DNA of 64,000 nt from Pampus argenteus. Lineage: Eukaryota; Chordata; Actinopteri; Scombriformes; Stromateidae. The stretch's first letter is position 1. Every line of letters begins with the position of its first letter. The DNA is taken from NCBI GenBank assembly GCA_036937835.1, contig CM072878.1, forward strand, positions 1,162,501 through 1,226,500. The letters are read 5' to 3'. This document shows, in pieces, positions 23,767 to 36,200 of this stretch. The translations under genes were made by a program, and so were the position numbers. The notes under the pieces were generated by a model, which was given only the letters and a program-made list of their open reading frames with translations, did no database searches and was not told where the DNA came from.

Positions 23767-24539
23767 GCAGGTAGCAGGTGGCAGGCAGGAAAGGTGCTGG
23801 CTTAGCAGACGATCTGACAATGTGTGCTGGGAAACAGGGCTCTTTATACAAGGCATGGTTAGCAGGAAATGAGGAGCAGCTGGCTGGTTAATGAAGGAGT
23901 GGCAGCAGAGACAGGTGAGAGTAATTAGTGCTCCTACCAGGCAGAGGGAGAGGGAGCTCACGACAAGCTGGGTCATAACTAAGATTCTCACTACATGAAA
24001 TTTCAAACCATTTGATTCATTTTTGGAGCTATATTTAGACAAAAAGCAAAGCGAAATGACAAGTTTCCAGTTAAATGTGTCGATGTTTTTAATCCTGAAA
24101 AAAAGAGAGTTAATCTTAGAAAAGTTAAAGTTGAATTACTGGGTGTAAAGACACAAGTTTAAATAGGAAAGACAAGACGTTTTAAACTGTATTACATTTC
24201 AGTACTATAAATATTTACCCTAATCTGTCTGTACCAGAGTTGATTTTACTGTTATTACAATGATTTTCAGAATAAATATTTTAAATCTTACATGTTTAAA
24301 CTTGGCAAATGCTGGAAGTGTTAAATTTAAAGTATTCTCAATGGGAATAAAAAAAGGTTTTACAAAAAAATGGGCCTTATAATCCTACAACAAGCGTGAA
24401 ACCTCCAGTAGGTCTAAAACCTTCTATCGTAAGCATTACCTTATGAGTTATGTAGCCCTGGATCCAATAATTTTCACACATTTTTATAGGAGCCCTCGGA
24501 GTAGGAATGTATCCAGGAGGAACCGCCACACCTCAACAA

Positions 24540-25290
24540 CAGATGTCTATGACATAGTCGATCTCTTTCAAGCAAACACGGGGCCCATAACCCATATCAC
24601 TTTGTGATCTTTCTCCTGACTTCCCCCTTGAGCTAATCCATGTGCTTCCTGGATCATTCGACCTAACAGATCTGGGGGTGCTGCTATCAGTCCCTCATGA
24701 TTTCTCCAGTAGAGAAGTAGACCAGTAGAATCCTGTATGGCATCTCGGTCTAACCACAGCTGTTTACCTATTGGAGAAGCAGCTTCCTGCATTAGAACCA
24801 CATCACTAAGTGTGGTTTGTCTTCCAAGTTAACTTGATGAGTTACCATAAAGACTCTTGTGTTATCAGCTGCTATATGTAAGCCTTGATGCATCCATTCT
24901 ATGTGCTGCACACTTAGCTATTGCTATTTCTTTAGGCTTCATCGTAGCATGCAACAGTTCCATTATTTGATCATGATGCTGTATTGTATCCAAACAGGTG
25001 ACACACATTATGCACATACAGTGAAGTGTATATTGTCACTCGCTTGCCTTCTGCCATTAAACATGCTTCAGTCAATCCCACCAGTTCTGCCAGCTGTGCA
25101 GATGCAGGCTGTATCACTTCCTGCTCCTTGGCTTTTCACCACTGCATAACCAGCACTCAGTTTATCTACTCGATAGCAGGACCCATCAGTCCAATACTCC
25201 AAGTCTGCTTCCCGCAGTGGAAATCTGATCAAAGTATCAAGAATTCATCTGCTTCTTGAACACAGTCATGCAGTTCACCGTCTTCTGGCG
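24540..25290 (-). pseudogene. Degraded endogenous retrovirus-like pol remnant (RNase H to integrase zinc region)
   Basis: Minus-strand reading from about 25200 shows an RNase H-like start (short motif WTDGS, then AGYAV), then QPASAQLAELVGLTEA in another frame. From 24801 a 77-codon stretch resembles the segment leading to the integrase HHCC domain. The frames are broken by several stops and shifts, and no LTRs, gag or env were recognised. It is an inactive fossil; the retroviral genus cannot be decided. Confidence 0.6.
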
Positions 25291-25294
25291 TTGG

Positions 25295-27335
25295 CAAACT
25301 CTCAGCTGGAATTGATATTGGATAACTCCATTGTGACAGAGAATGCCTTTCATTAAAGGGATGTTGTTGTTGTAATTACTTTTTAGTTTTAGTGTCCTGG
25401 TTTGACATTACAATGACTTCCTCATGTTTTCTTATTGTACATTGAGACTCAAACTGTATATAATGAAAATCAACAACACAATACACATTAGCATGAACCA
25501 TAAACTGACAGAAAGCGTGCATACCACTGCCAGCAGAGTTTAAAAAGATAATTATACTCCATTAATCAATAAAATGCCTTCAGCAGTCCGTCTGTTGCCA
25601 AATCCTTTAAACGTGTAGTTCACACACATACGCAGATGGATACACTCCTTTTAAGAATTATTATAATATTCTATATGTGAAAACAGACTAAATATATATC
25701 AATGATAATAGCCTCCATCCCTGTGTGACGCCCTTTAGCTGCTCTTTCATCCTCCTTTGTCCACTTTTTTCTGGATTAAAGGTCTGTTTCAAAACATAAA
25801 CCAAAGAATTTAGAATTAAAAGCTGTTATTCAGGAAGAATGTGATAAGATGACCTGAACAGTGTGAAAGGCTTGTTGGGAACATGCCAGCCGGGATTAGA
25901 GATCCACTGCGTTTAATGACACAAGACAAAGAACTGCTGAATATTCATTTGATGATGTGATGGTTTATTATTTTTGTTCAGTTTTAAACTAATTCTCTGT
26001 TATTTGTTGACTTGTGTTGAGAAGTGACACACTGAAACTGTCAAGAATTTAGTTTTGTTAGTTAGTCTTGAAAAAATAAATTAAAAATATATAATATGTG
26101 TTTGTATTGATCCAGTGCCTTCTGATAACTTGCAGTGTAAAACTAAATAGATTAATTGGATAGTTCACAGGTATAACACCGCTTATTAAACATTGTTCAG
26201 CAGCGATTGTACTTTTAAGTAAAAGGTGGGTGTAAACTAGCATTAAGTAAAATACCAAGACGTCTTCTGGAGATTGAGACATGGCCAGTGTGGGTCAGAG
26301 TGGATGTTTGTGGCGGGAATTCAGAGCATCCGTATTGTTCTAAGGCTGAACATATGAGGAGTGTGGAGTCTGGAGTGGATGGTGTGGAGTCTGGAGTGGA
26401 TGGTGTGGAGTGGATGGTGTGGAGTCTGGATGGTGTGGAGTCTGGATGGTGTGGAGTCTGGAGTGGATGGTGTGGAGTGTGGGGTGGATGGTGTGTGGAG
26501 TCTGGAGTGGATGGTGTGGAGTCTGGAGTGGATGGTGTGGAGTGGATGGTGTGCAGGGTGAGAGGAAGGAGTAACCTTTAACCCTCTTTAGTCAGATCAT
26601 TTCAGAAACGGCAACACAAGACCAAATGAAGACGCTTGCAAGAAACAAATAATAGATCAATATTTGTGAAAGCATTTGTTCCAGACGAAGTCATTTAGAA
26701 ACATACAGAAACCGACTGTTGACTTTGACTAAGTTGTGAGCAAATGTCTTGAGGACATGGATACAGACTTCTGAGTGTTGACTCACACTGACACGTCTTT
26801 TCTGTTTCACCGTATTGTCATTGTTTCATCCACTTTTTTTGATCTTTGGTTTGGATTTTTTTTGCCATTCACTTCATCATCTCCATAAAAGTAGCTCACT
26901 TTTCACAGAAAAACACACACCTGGCTGCTTAGACCATACTGAGGAATTAAAAAGACAAGATTGTTTGATGATGTATAGAGTTAAATACTTCTATATATTC
27001 TATATATGCAAACCCCCTAAACCACGATAAGGTGGCAGTTCTTGGAGGGGCCAGATTGGGTCATTGTGCTTATTTTAGGGCCTAGTATCCTGGGACATAT
27101 GTCTATACTGAACGGTCCAACACCTCGAGATGTTTGTCCAAAGTCAACACTAAGTGTCCATGCAGGAAGTAGTGTCTCCTTTATGTACAGCAGAAAGTGG
27201 CCACACCCTCAACCTCTTTCTGTCGAGTGACATTGAACATTTAATAATTTTCCACGGAATCCTGTTTGATTGGACCATTATTTAATAACTTTTAAATTTC
27301 TATTATTGGATTAGACGTCTTCACTAGATGTCAGA
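25295..27335. other. Intergenic, no gene seen
   Basis: Apart from the 26.4-kb minisatellite, nothing was recognised on either strand. Confidence 0.6.
26362..26552 (+). repeat. 21-bp class minisatellite (GTGGAGTCTGGAGTGGATGGT)
   Basis: About ten variable units, some lacking the middle block. Open in several frames only because of the repeat. Confidence 0.92.
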
Positions 27336-27339
27336 TGAC

Positions 27340-27875
27340 TTCTCTCTGTAGTTGTTAGACTGTGTTTGTTGCATCAACCGTCACTTCCTGCTACAGACAC
27401 TAGAACATTTAAACGACATTAAAGGAACTGCATTAAGATGGTTTAAGTCCTATTTATCAGATTATCGATTATCGAGTTTGTTAATGATGAATCTTCCTTT
27501 ACGTAAAGTAAGACATAGAGTTCCACAAGGTTCTGCGCTGGGACGAATCCTTTTCAGAGTTTCTATGCTTCCTTTAGGTAATATTATTAGGAAGCACTCC
27601 ATTATGATGCAGATGATCCCCGATTATATCGATGAGTGAAGCCACATGAAACCAATCAGTTACTAAAATTCAAGCATGTCTTTAGGACATAAAGACCTGG
27701 ATGACCTGCGATGTTCTGCTACTAAACTAAAGTCATTGTGCTTGAACCTAAACACATTATCTCATGGTATAGCTGCTCAACCCACCTGGTCAAGGCCGAT
27801 AGCCACCATAGAGCCTGGTTCTGCTCGAGGTTTCTTCCCATTAATGGGGAGATTTTCTTTACCTTCCTTAAATTT
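27340..27875 (+). pseudogene. Old decayed L2-type LINE reverse transcriptase relic
   Basis: Plus-strand pieces read IKGTALRWFKSYLSD, RVPQGSALGRILF and MLPLGNIIRKHSI, matching the RT around residues 410-465 of the 59-kb copy but with substitutions, deletions and a lost YADD region. The 3' part (about 27790-27870, TGGTTCTGCTCGAGGTTTCT) resembles another L2 3' UTR. Clearly older than the other copies. Confidence 0.75.
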
Positions 27876-27910
27876 TCAATTTACAAATAAACAAACCAGA
27901 GTGGCAACAC

Positions 27911-28006
27911 AGAAAATAATATAGAAAATAATACAGAAAATAATGTAGAAAATAATATAGAAAATAATACAGAAAATAATATAGAAAATAATATAGAAAA
28001 TAATAC
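27911..28006 (+). repeat. 12-bp tandem repeat AGAAAATAATAT
   Basis: Eight units in exact register, the last bases of each varying AT/AC/GT. Confidence 0.94.
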
Positions 28007-28164
28007 AGAAAATTCTCAATGGTTTTAGGTTTGTCTGATGTATTACTGAAATCAAATGTGACTACGTACACTGAGACTTAAATAAACAAAGTAACTAAAT
28101 TATGATGTACATGAAGCTTCTGCTTCACTGGAGTCAAAAGATGGCTGCGTGTAACACGACTCAT

Positions 28165-28652
28165 ATTAATATACTAACTAAACTTCTTCCCCGGAGTTTC
28201 TGTGCTCTGTCGTCCAGCAGGTTCTTGTGGACTGTGTCTGCTGCTGTGGTCCTGCGTGGCGTCTACTGCATGTGTTGTCGCCGTCATCATTGTTACCATA
28301 TCCCCATTACAGTTTATAGTTAGTTAATGATTTGCTGATACTGTAATAATTCATCATTCATTGTAATTCATTATTATTCATTGTGAGTGTACAATATGTG
28401 TGCGTTGATTGTTCTGTACATGTGACATCATTGCACGTCTGTCCGTCCTGGGAGAGGGATCCCTCCTCTGTGGCTCTTCCTGAGGTTTCTTCCACCTTTT
28501 TCCCTGTTAAAAGGTTTTTTGGTGGACAAGTTTTTCCTCACTAATCGAGGGTCTAAGGACAGAGGGTGTCACTCCCTGTACAGATTGTAAAGCCCTCTGA
28601 GACAAATGTATTTTGTGACTTTGGGCTATATAAATTATATTTGATTTGATTA
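28165..28652 (+). mobile_element. L2/CR1-type LINE 3' UTR fragment
   Basis: Matches about 61705-62240 of the intact copy from ACTTCTTCCCCGGAGTTTC to the TTTGATTTGA tail. Its truncation point differs from that of the 21-kb copy, as expected for separate insertions. Confidence 0.87.
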
Positions 28653-28970
28653 AAGTATGAAACAAACATAAATGTTATATTTTCATCATGTTTTCTGACT
28701 GGTGATCTTAATTATGTCATCTTGTAATGGTTTGATGTCCTCCGACTCCTAATATTCATATAATACCAGTGGATGAAACTGCACATTCATTTTAATTTTC
28801 TTTTGCAGTTTTTCTTGGAATTTGTTTAAAATTTGTACACATTTGGATGGAAACCTGGCTCGTGACTTCTTAAAATGTATGTATTTAAATGTATTTATTT
28901 TCAAGTTATTTCTTTAATTTCATTTTTGGAAGACAGACTTCTATTTTGTTCGTTTAAAGCAAATATTTAT

Positions 28971-29042
28971 TCTGTAAATATGTGATCATATCTGTAAATA
29001 TGTGATCATATCTGTAAATATGTGATCATATCTGTAAATATG
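28971..29042 (+). repeat. 20-bp tandem repeat TCTGTAAATATGTGATCATA
   Basis: About 3.5 identical copies. Confidence 0.94.
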
Positions 29043-30390
29043 ATTGTCCTCAGCAGCTCTCTCTCCAGCAGACCATCGTAGCAGAATGTAACTCTTATAA
29101 ATATCTGTTTCCCTTTTTCTGTCACCTTCGCTGAAACACACCTACTGACTACATTACAAGATAAAGAATGACTTTATTTATGAATGTTTTGGATCTGTAA
29201 TATTTCTTTAATTCCCACATATTATCTTCCTGTTGTTGTTAATGAGTTAAAATTACATATTTTACCATTTAGTTTAGTTTTTACTCAGCTTACTACATGA
29301 AGAGAACGAGGCTGCTACCATGTTCAACTGAATGAACTGTATATTTTCTAAAAGCTGAGGATGCATTATTTCTGTTTCTTTAATGTTAATGAAGTCTTTC
29401 ATACCTTTATTTAATACTTATGTTCTGTTATGATGTGTCCTGTATGACTCCAGAGATGTCAGTACGAAGGTCTGCCAGGAGCAACTCACTCAACCTTTAC
29501 ACACACACTGATTACAAGCAGGTGCAGCATCACAGGTGTGTGTGGTTACCTTTAACATTTGTGTGCATGTTATCAGATCAAAATGTCAATGGGTTCGTGA
29601 GTTTGATAATAAATGGCTTCACCCGAACACCAACCATGAGAGAAAGAAAAGGTTTTGTGTTTTCATTTATCGTCTAAATTCTGCCAGTATGTAAACTTAT
29701 GTCACAACGTATGTGAGAAAAAAAGTCACATTTTTTATTAATCATTTAATTTAATTGAAATTGAATTAACAGATTAATTTAGTTCATGTATTTTTCCAGT
29801 AGTTATAATGCAGTTGGAGGACATTAAAAGAAACGTGACTCAAATGAACTAAACAAGAACAATAAGGAGTAAATAAAAACAACAAAAAGTCAAATGTTTG
29901 AACAAAAGTAAAAGATAAAAACACAAAGACGTGGCCTCCTGCCAGCTGCTCCTCTTCTCCTCCGTCACTCCTCCATTGGTTCAGTCTTCAGCCTTTCCTC
30001 CTCTCCTCTTTTTCTTTGTTTTTTAATTTATGTCTTCTAGCTTCTCTTTCAACGTGAAACTGTTAATTATTATATCAATATATATATATACAAACTTAGT
30101 TTTAAACGTGTAGTTGTTCGCAGCGTCACATTACTGCGGTTCTGGAGCACAACAGATCTTCTGATTTCATGTTTACTTTCAGAAAACTTTAAATTTGAAT
30201 CATTTGTCCCACAAACTTCACTACAGTAGTTTGTTTATGTCTGACTCAGTCTGTTTGTTTGTTTGTATATTTGTCCTTCACACATTTGTTCATCCAACCT
30301 ACTTCACACCTTCAGCTTCAGGTGAACAGTGCTCTGTGCAGCAGTGGGCGGGGCTTCGGCCACAGAGCGTCTCTCCTGCTTTACACACAC

Positions 30391-30426
<36 letters not shown>

Positions 30427-31808
30427 TGAACTTTGGCACTGATGTCTACCTGATTCGACTCATTTGAAGCTTCATATAAACTTTTAAATACATTTTAGCA
30501 CATAAGGACTGTGGGTTTGTTCCCATCATTTCTATTGTAAGAACGGATCTAACGGTCAGTATGAACATCATTAAACAAACTACGGTAACCACACTGTGGA
30601 GGTGAAGGAACATGTCACCCAGCAGTGTGGCTCATAGAAGCACAAATATGATGAGAATATAGAAAATCAGCGACGTCCTGTATTATCACTTTCTAAAGCT
30701 GATGACTTTGCATTGCTTTCATTTCTATCTGCTTGGGCCTTCATGTTGTTACTTCAGCAGCAGCTTCTTCAGGGTTTCTGTACGTTTCTACATGCATGCA
30801 CAAAAAAGAAACAATACTGGATTGTAGTTTTGGGATCAATAATGTTCTGACTCGTACAAGGTAACATGTGAATACAGCATTTGACAGGGAACACCACAGA
30901 GCACGCATATTTCAAGATATAAGAAGAAAATCATACTTCTTTATTGAACCTTCCTGTATTTTTCCTAATATTTTAACCTTGCTACACATTGAAGAGGACA
31001 ACGGTGAAACTGGATTTGTTAGATTTGTACCTGATAGTAGAGATGCTGTAGTGAGGCAGTGGCACTGTGTAAACAGACTGTGACAGTAAGTGGTGCAGAC
31101 TATAAGAACTAAATACAGCTTGAACATTTTGAGACACGTTTTGGCAGCAGCTGTCGTCACTTATGAAGCTCAAGAGTTTCATGAAGCCATAAATCTGCAG
31201 CTCTACTGCCAGAGGAGGAGGCGGCACCTGGTGAGGAGAGTTCGTACTCCTGGAATCACAGTTTACTTTGGTTGAAAGCGACATGCAGACAATACATTGA
31301 TTTAAAATGAATTATTTGCTATATTTCACAGTTTGTTGCTGGAACGTGTGAAAACCAACTCAGCTGCATCTGTTCCTTACAAAGTGAGACACAGAGAAAT
31401 ACATTTACTAAAGTGATGTGTTTCTGTGAGTGAGTCCAGTGAAGGAGTATTATTTTTCCCTGATGTGTCTGTGAGGGGACAGAAAGGAGGAGGTTGGGGG
31501 CGGTGTTGGTGATGATGTCTTTACAGGGTCACCTCAGTGGGGAAATCACGTATATACACATGTACATTTAGGAAAATAACTTCTTATATCAGCCAATCCA
31601 GTCCTACAACTTCTTTCACAGCCTATTTCTATACAATATATTACACATAATGATTTAGCATAGTATACATGACTTATGGGAAAAAATGTACACGAGGAAT
31701 CATCACCTTCAGTCTGTCAACATAATCCTTCATTTAGCTGAGCTGAGAGGTCAATGGGATTCCTACCAGAAAGACAGGTAGGTGCAGCTGAACATCACTG
31801 GCCCCTTC

Positions 31809-31874
31809 TGTCCATATATTGTCCATAAATTGTCCATATATTGTCCATATATTGTCCATATATTGTCCATATAT
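31809..31874 (+). repeat. 11-bp tandem repeat TGTCCATATAT
   Basis: Six units, one with a T to A variant. Confidence 0.94.
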
Positions 31875-32399
31875 TGCAGGTTTTTCTCACAAACTGTAAA
31901 ATATCTTTTGCCTGAAATCACTAAACAAAGTAGAGTAATGTCACTGATAACTTTACAGTTGACTGGACAAAAATAAAGCCAGATTCTGCATATAATTAAC
32001 CTTTTTAGGCGTTATAAAAAGAGCTTTTACAAAATGTGAAATCACATTTTTTGCATTTCTAAAACTATGACGTTTTAACAATAAGCAACGACCTGCTTTT
32101 ATTCAGCGTCACACCACCTATCTGCAGCACTTAAAGATAAACGTATAGATATTTAGCCTTGCTCCTGGCTCGCAGACGGACATCCAGAGATGTTTGGATT
32201 CACACATTCAGACTCCACAGATGAGTCACACAACTGAGTGTCCTCCAGATTATTTGTTATTAGGTGCAGTTTTTTCTCTTGTCATTCTCTGTCAGTCTCC
32301 TGTGTGGATGGTTTTCCTGCAGTACCACATTGTGACCCCCTGGTGGCGTTGTGTGGAGCGAAGCTGCTCAGGTGGAGGGGGAGGGAGAAGGAGAGCAGG

Positions 32400-33244
32400 T
32401 CACGGGGTCGAGCCGGGAGAGGGAACAGATTTGGGGGACGGACTCGGCTGACAGCTTCCAGGATCTGTTTCATCTTCTTCTCTGCTCCCTCCTCCTCCTC
32501 CTCCACCTCCTCCTCCTTTGCCTCCCGCGGCTCCGTGCCCCTCCAGTCCCTCAGAGTTCTCCAGCATCTCCTGGATGAGAGGAGGCATGGAGCCGGGAAT
32601 CTCCATTTTCAGTGTGATCACTCGCTCTGCTCCTGAGAGAAAAAGTTCAGGATAATAGAAAGTGTTTTAAATCAACACCTGGTCCTCTCTGAAACCTACA
32701 AGCTGTCACATGCATCTGCATCTGTGTGTATCTCACCCTTCACGCTGATGCTCCTGAGGTCAGTGATCTTCATCAGGATCTTGGGGAACATACAGGGTTT
32801 CTCAGGTCGCCTCCTCCTCACATAGAGCTTTACAAACAGGAGGAAATGTGTTTGTTTTTTATGGTACACTTGTCATTAATGTGCTTTGTGCTTGAGCGTA
32901 TCACCCAGCATCACTAATCAATTAATCTTATAATTAAATTCTTGTCAAGAAAGTGAACAGGAATATTTCCAAAAAAAAAGCTAACTATAATAATAAAATA
33001 AAAATGTACTTATATCTTTGGCCTCTTGTTGAATACGTATTGCATTATTTAATGTGTATTACACTGTCTGCAGTATGAGTACATGTCTTGACATTACTGC
33101 AAGGAAACAGTATTCATATGATCATATAGTTATGATTAGATGTCCAACCTTCAAGGCTTCGAGCATTGGTTCCTGAAGAACATCCACTTTTTCTGACTCC
33201 TTCAGATCCTGGCGGTCTGCGCACGCACACACACACACACACAC

Positions 33245-33299
<55 letters not shown>

Positions 33300-36200
33300 G
33301 TCATCATCATCATCGTCATCTATACATGTGCTGGTACATGTTTCTTTTTCATATTCTCCAGAAAAATCAAGCGCAGTACCTCCACAGAGCAGGCAGATGG
33401 CGCTAAGTAGTCCCGTCTCTGCATCATCCATCTCCAGTGGGAGAAGCTGGTTGGCGAAGGAGAACACCAGGTCTGTGAGCGGCCCGAAGCCGGCATTGTG
33501 CATCTGGGTGCGGTTCAGAGTCAACCCGTCTGAGAAGGTCATGGTGTCCTGGTCTGGCGTGTAGCGAGTGCAGATCCTCAGAATCTGAGAGGAGCAGATG
33601 AAGAGACACGACATCAGTCATTTAACGGACGCGTTTGCTCCCTGCCGTGTCTCGACTGTACACGTCTCAGACGTGTGGAAGTCTTTGTTTACAGTGTGCG
33701 TGTTTGTGTGTGCAACTGAAATAATGAACTCACCAGTATGTCGAGGCAGGCGGCTTTGAGCAGCGTGATCTGATCAGCGATGGTTAATGTTGTGAAGCCG
33801 GGCAGCTGTTTGGCAAACTCCACTGTTTTAATGATGCATTTGGTGGAGAGTTCACTGAACTTGTCCCACAGGCTGACGTCCAGAGACACGCGATGCTCTG
33901 CGCTGTTGTTCTGCAGGTTGACGTCAGGTAAGGGATGGAAGACAACTTTATATTTATATGTGTCATAGATCATTTCAGCATTGACAGTCATGTAATTAAT
34001 TCATTCTAAAAGGTAACAAATGCAAATGTAATAGAAAGCGGCGAGTACCGTGGTGTATTTTCCCAGCTGGCCGAGGGAGGGAAAGGTGTCCTGATGTGCC
34101 CGGCGAACACGCTCAATCATCTGCTCTGTGTCTGCTGACAGGACGTAGACCTCTACCTCCACCTGCCTCTTCTCTTCCTTCTTCTTCTTTGTTCTGTCAT
34201 TTCGCACCACTGAAGGTGGAGGCGAAGATGGTGAGAGTTAGCTCAGGTGCCTCAAACCTTTAGTTGCAATTCATATTGATTATTTAACATCTCTACAATA
34301 AAGAGGCTGCTCTCTTAATGTTTTCCTGTCAGAGTGATGAATAGTAAAGAAATGTTTCTTTATGCTTTTAATTGGCTCACAGTTTTAAAGGTGCAGGAGG
34401 TACGTTATTCCAAGCTAGAGGTGGAGTTTTGTGGGACATGTTAAATGTGAAATACCACCAGATGGAGACAAATATCAAGGTTAAAATTCATCAACCGTAA
34501 AATGACTGCTTGAAGTCACTGTGCTCTGTTCTGCTTTTATTATTTTGTGACAGTTAAGTAGCTTTTCTCCACAAACACTCACACACAGAGTGACAGTGGA
34601 TCTGGATACTGTACTCACACTCCTTGGACATGCCGACATCGAGGCATTTCTGCAGTCGGCAGGACTGACACCGGTTTCTTGTCACTTTGTTTATGACACA
34701 GACTTTGTCTCGGTGACACGTGTACACCATGTTCTTCTGGATGCTCCTCCGAAAGAAACCCTGAAAAAAACCAAAGACATTGAGGCAATGACTAACTATA
34801 AGCAGCATTCGTTTGAGTAAAAAGTGACTGATATTGTTGATGGGCAGCTGGTAAACAGAACATGAGCTTGACTACAAGCTCACAAAAGCCTACACACTGA
34901 CTTCAGAGTAAACACTGACTGCATGCATAGATTCTTTATGTGTACGTAGGATTAGATGAAGCAAAGAGGCTTACACGTCCTGGTGGAGGTGTAAAGGTCA
35001 TGACCTCTTTGCTGACCCGATATGCAAATACTCGGTAGTCTCACGCTCTCCCTGACTAGTTGTCATTCAGGTTTTCTGGCTGCAGCTGCATCTATACAGT
35101 TACAGCAGCTCACGCAGATGTTTACATGTCGTACCTTGCAGCCTTCGCAGGCGCTGACTCCATAGTGGTATCCTGAAGATTTGTCCTGACACACAAAGCA
35201 GGGCTTGTAGACGCGGGGTGGAGGTGGTGGTGAGGGGGGGCTGGGGACCAGCAGGTCCTCCCCCGAACTCGTGCTCTCAGTCTCTATGGCTGCAGGAGGA
35301 GACAGAGGGAGAAATCAATATCTATCATTTGACGTAAATGTTTTTTATTCTATTCATTTATGTGCAGTGTGAGACTGAATCACACACGCAGGTTTGCTAG
35401 TGATCAGTGATAAATGTGGATAAAACCAGACTGACGGTATTTACTGTTGAAGCAGGTGACTTACACACCCAGCGACCACGCATTGAATGTAAAGATGACT
35501 CCGGTCGAGTATAAAGTATAAATCCAGTTATCTTGTTGTTTACATGTCCTCAGTTACGTGTTACGATCAGTTTCTTTCCCAATTAAACATAGATACAGAA
35601 ATATTAGATGTGTGAATTATGTTTATTGAACCTTTTTTAATGGTGTCTAGTTAGAAGAAATATCATTTTAATGCCTTAATACTCTATCAGACTGATTTCT
35701 GTATCTAGGATGGATATGGATGGCTCTCGTATTAAAGCTGGTCCTTATGCTGTGGTGGTTATAGATTATGTTACTTGATTTATATTTATGAAGGATATAT
35801 ATGTGTGGTCATGTGAGCTTTTATTGTTTTTTATTGTTCATCTTGCAACCTGTTCACTGTTTGGTGGTTGTATGTGAAAAAGTTACATCTTAGGCTCAAA
35901 AAGGAAGTTATCAGCATCTGAGAAGTTGATTCCTCCCAATGTGTTTTAGATCAGATATTAAGTGTTATATTAAACAGTTTGTAGAGAAAAGGCGCAGCCA
36001 GCTCATAAACATGTCAACACGTGATTTTAATCCCAGTATCCACACGTTACCTGTAGCACCGTAACATCCTGAACTTTTCAACCACTTCCTGCTCCTTCGT
36101 CTGTGTCCAGGCTCATTCTAGCAAAGCTTCTTCTTCTTTTCTTTTCTTTTTGTTCAGAGACCAGGCAAAGATAGACTGTGACACATTTTAAGGTCGTGAC

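Larger units (their letters stand above)
23382..23965. mobile_element. Probable non-autonomous repeat with hairpin and telomere-like repeats
   Basis: The segment from TGTCACGGATCTGGACAG to CTCACGACAAGC has the look of dispersed fish elements: internal 'TTTATTGAAGGG', short TG tract, and phrases such as GGCTCTTTATACAAGGCATG near the far side. No coding potential. The family is not firmly identified. Confidence 0.4.
28655..32095. other. Region downstream of rara, no gene recognised
   Basis: AT-rich with tandem repeats at 28.97 and 31.8 kb and (CA)n at about 30385-30424. A 71-codon plus frame at 30868-31083 resembles nothing I know. Confidence 0.55.

Noticed and set aside
33114..33614. 166-codon minus-strand frame with a poly-Asp tract
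   Set aside because: Only the first part is a real rara exon (33584-33380); the Asp run is the intronic (ATC)n microsatellite.
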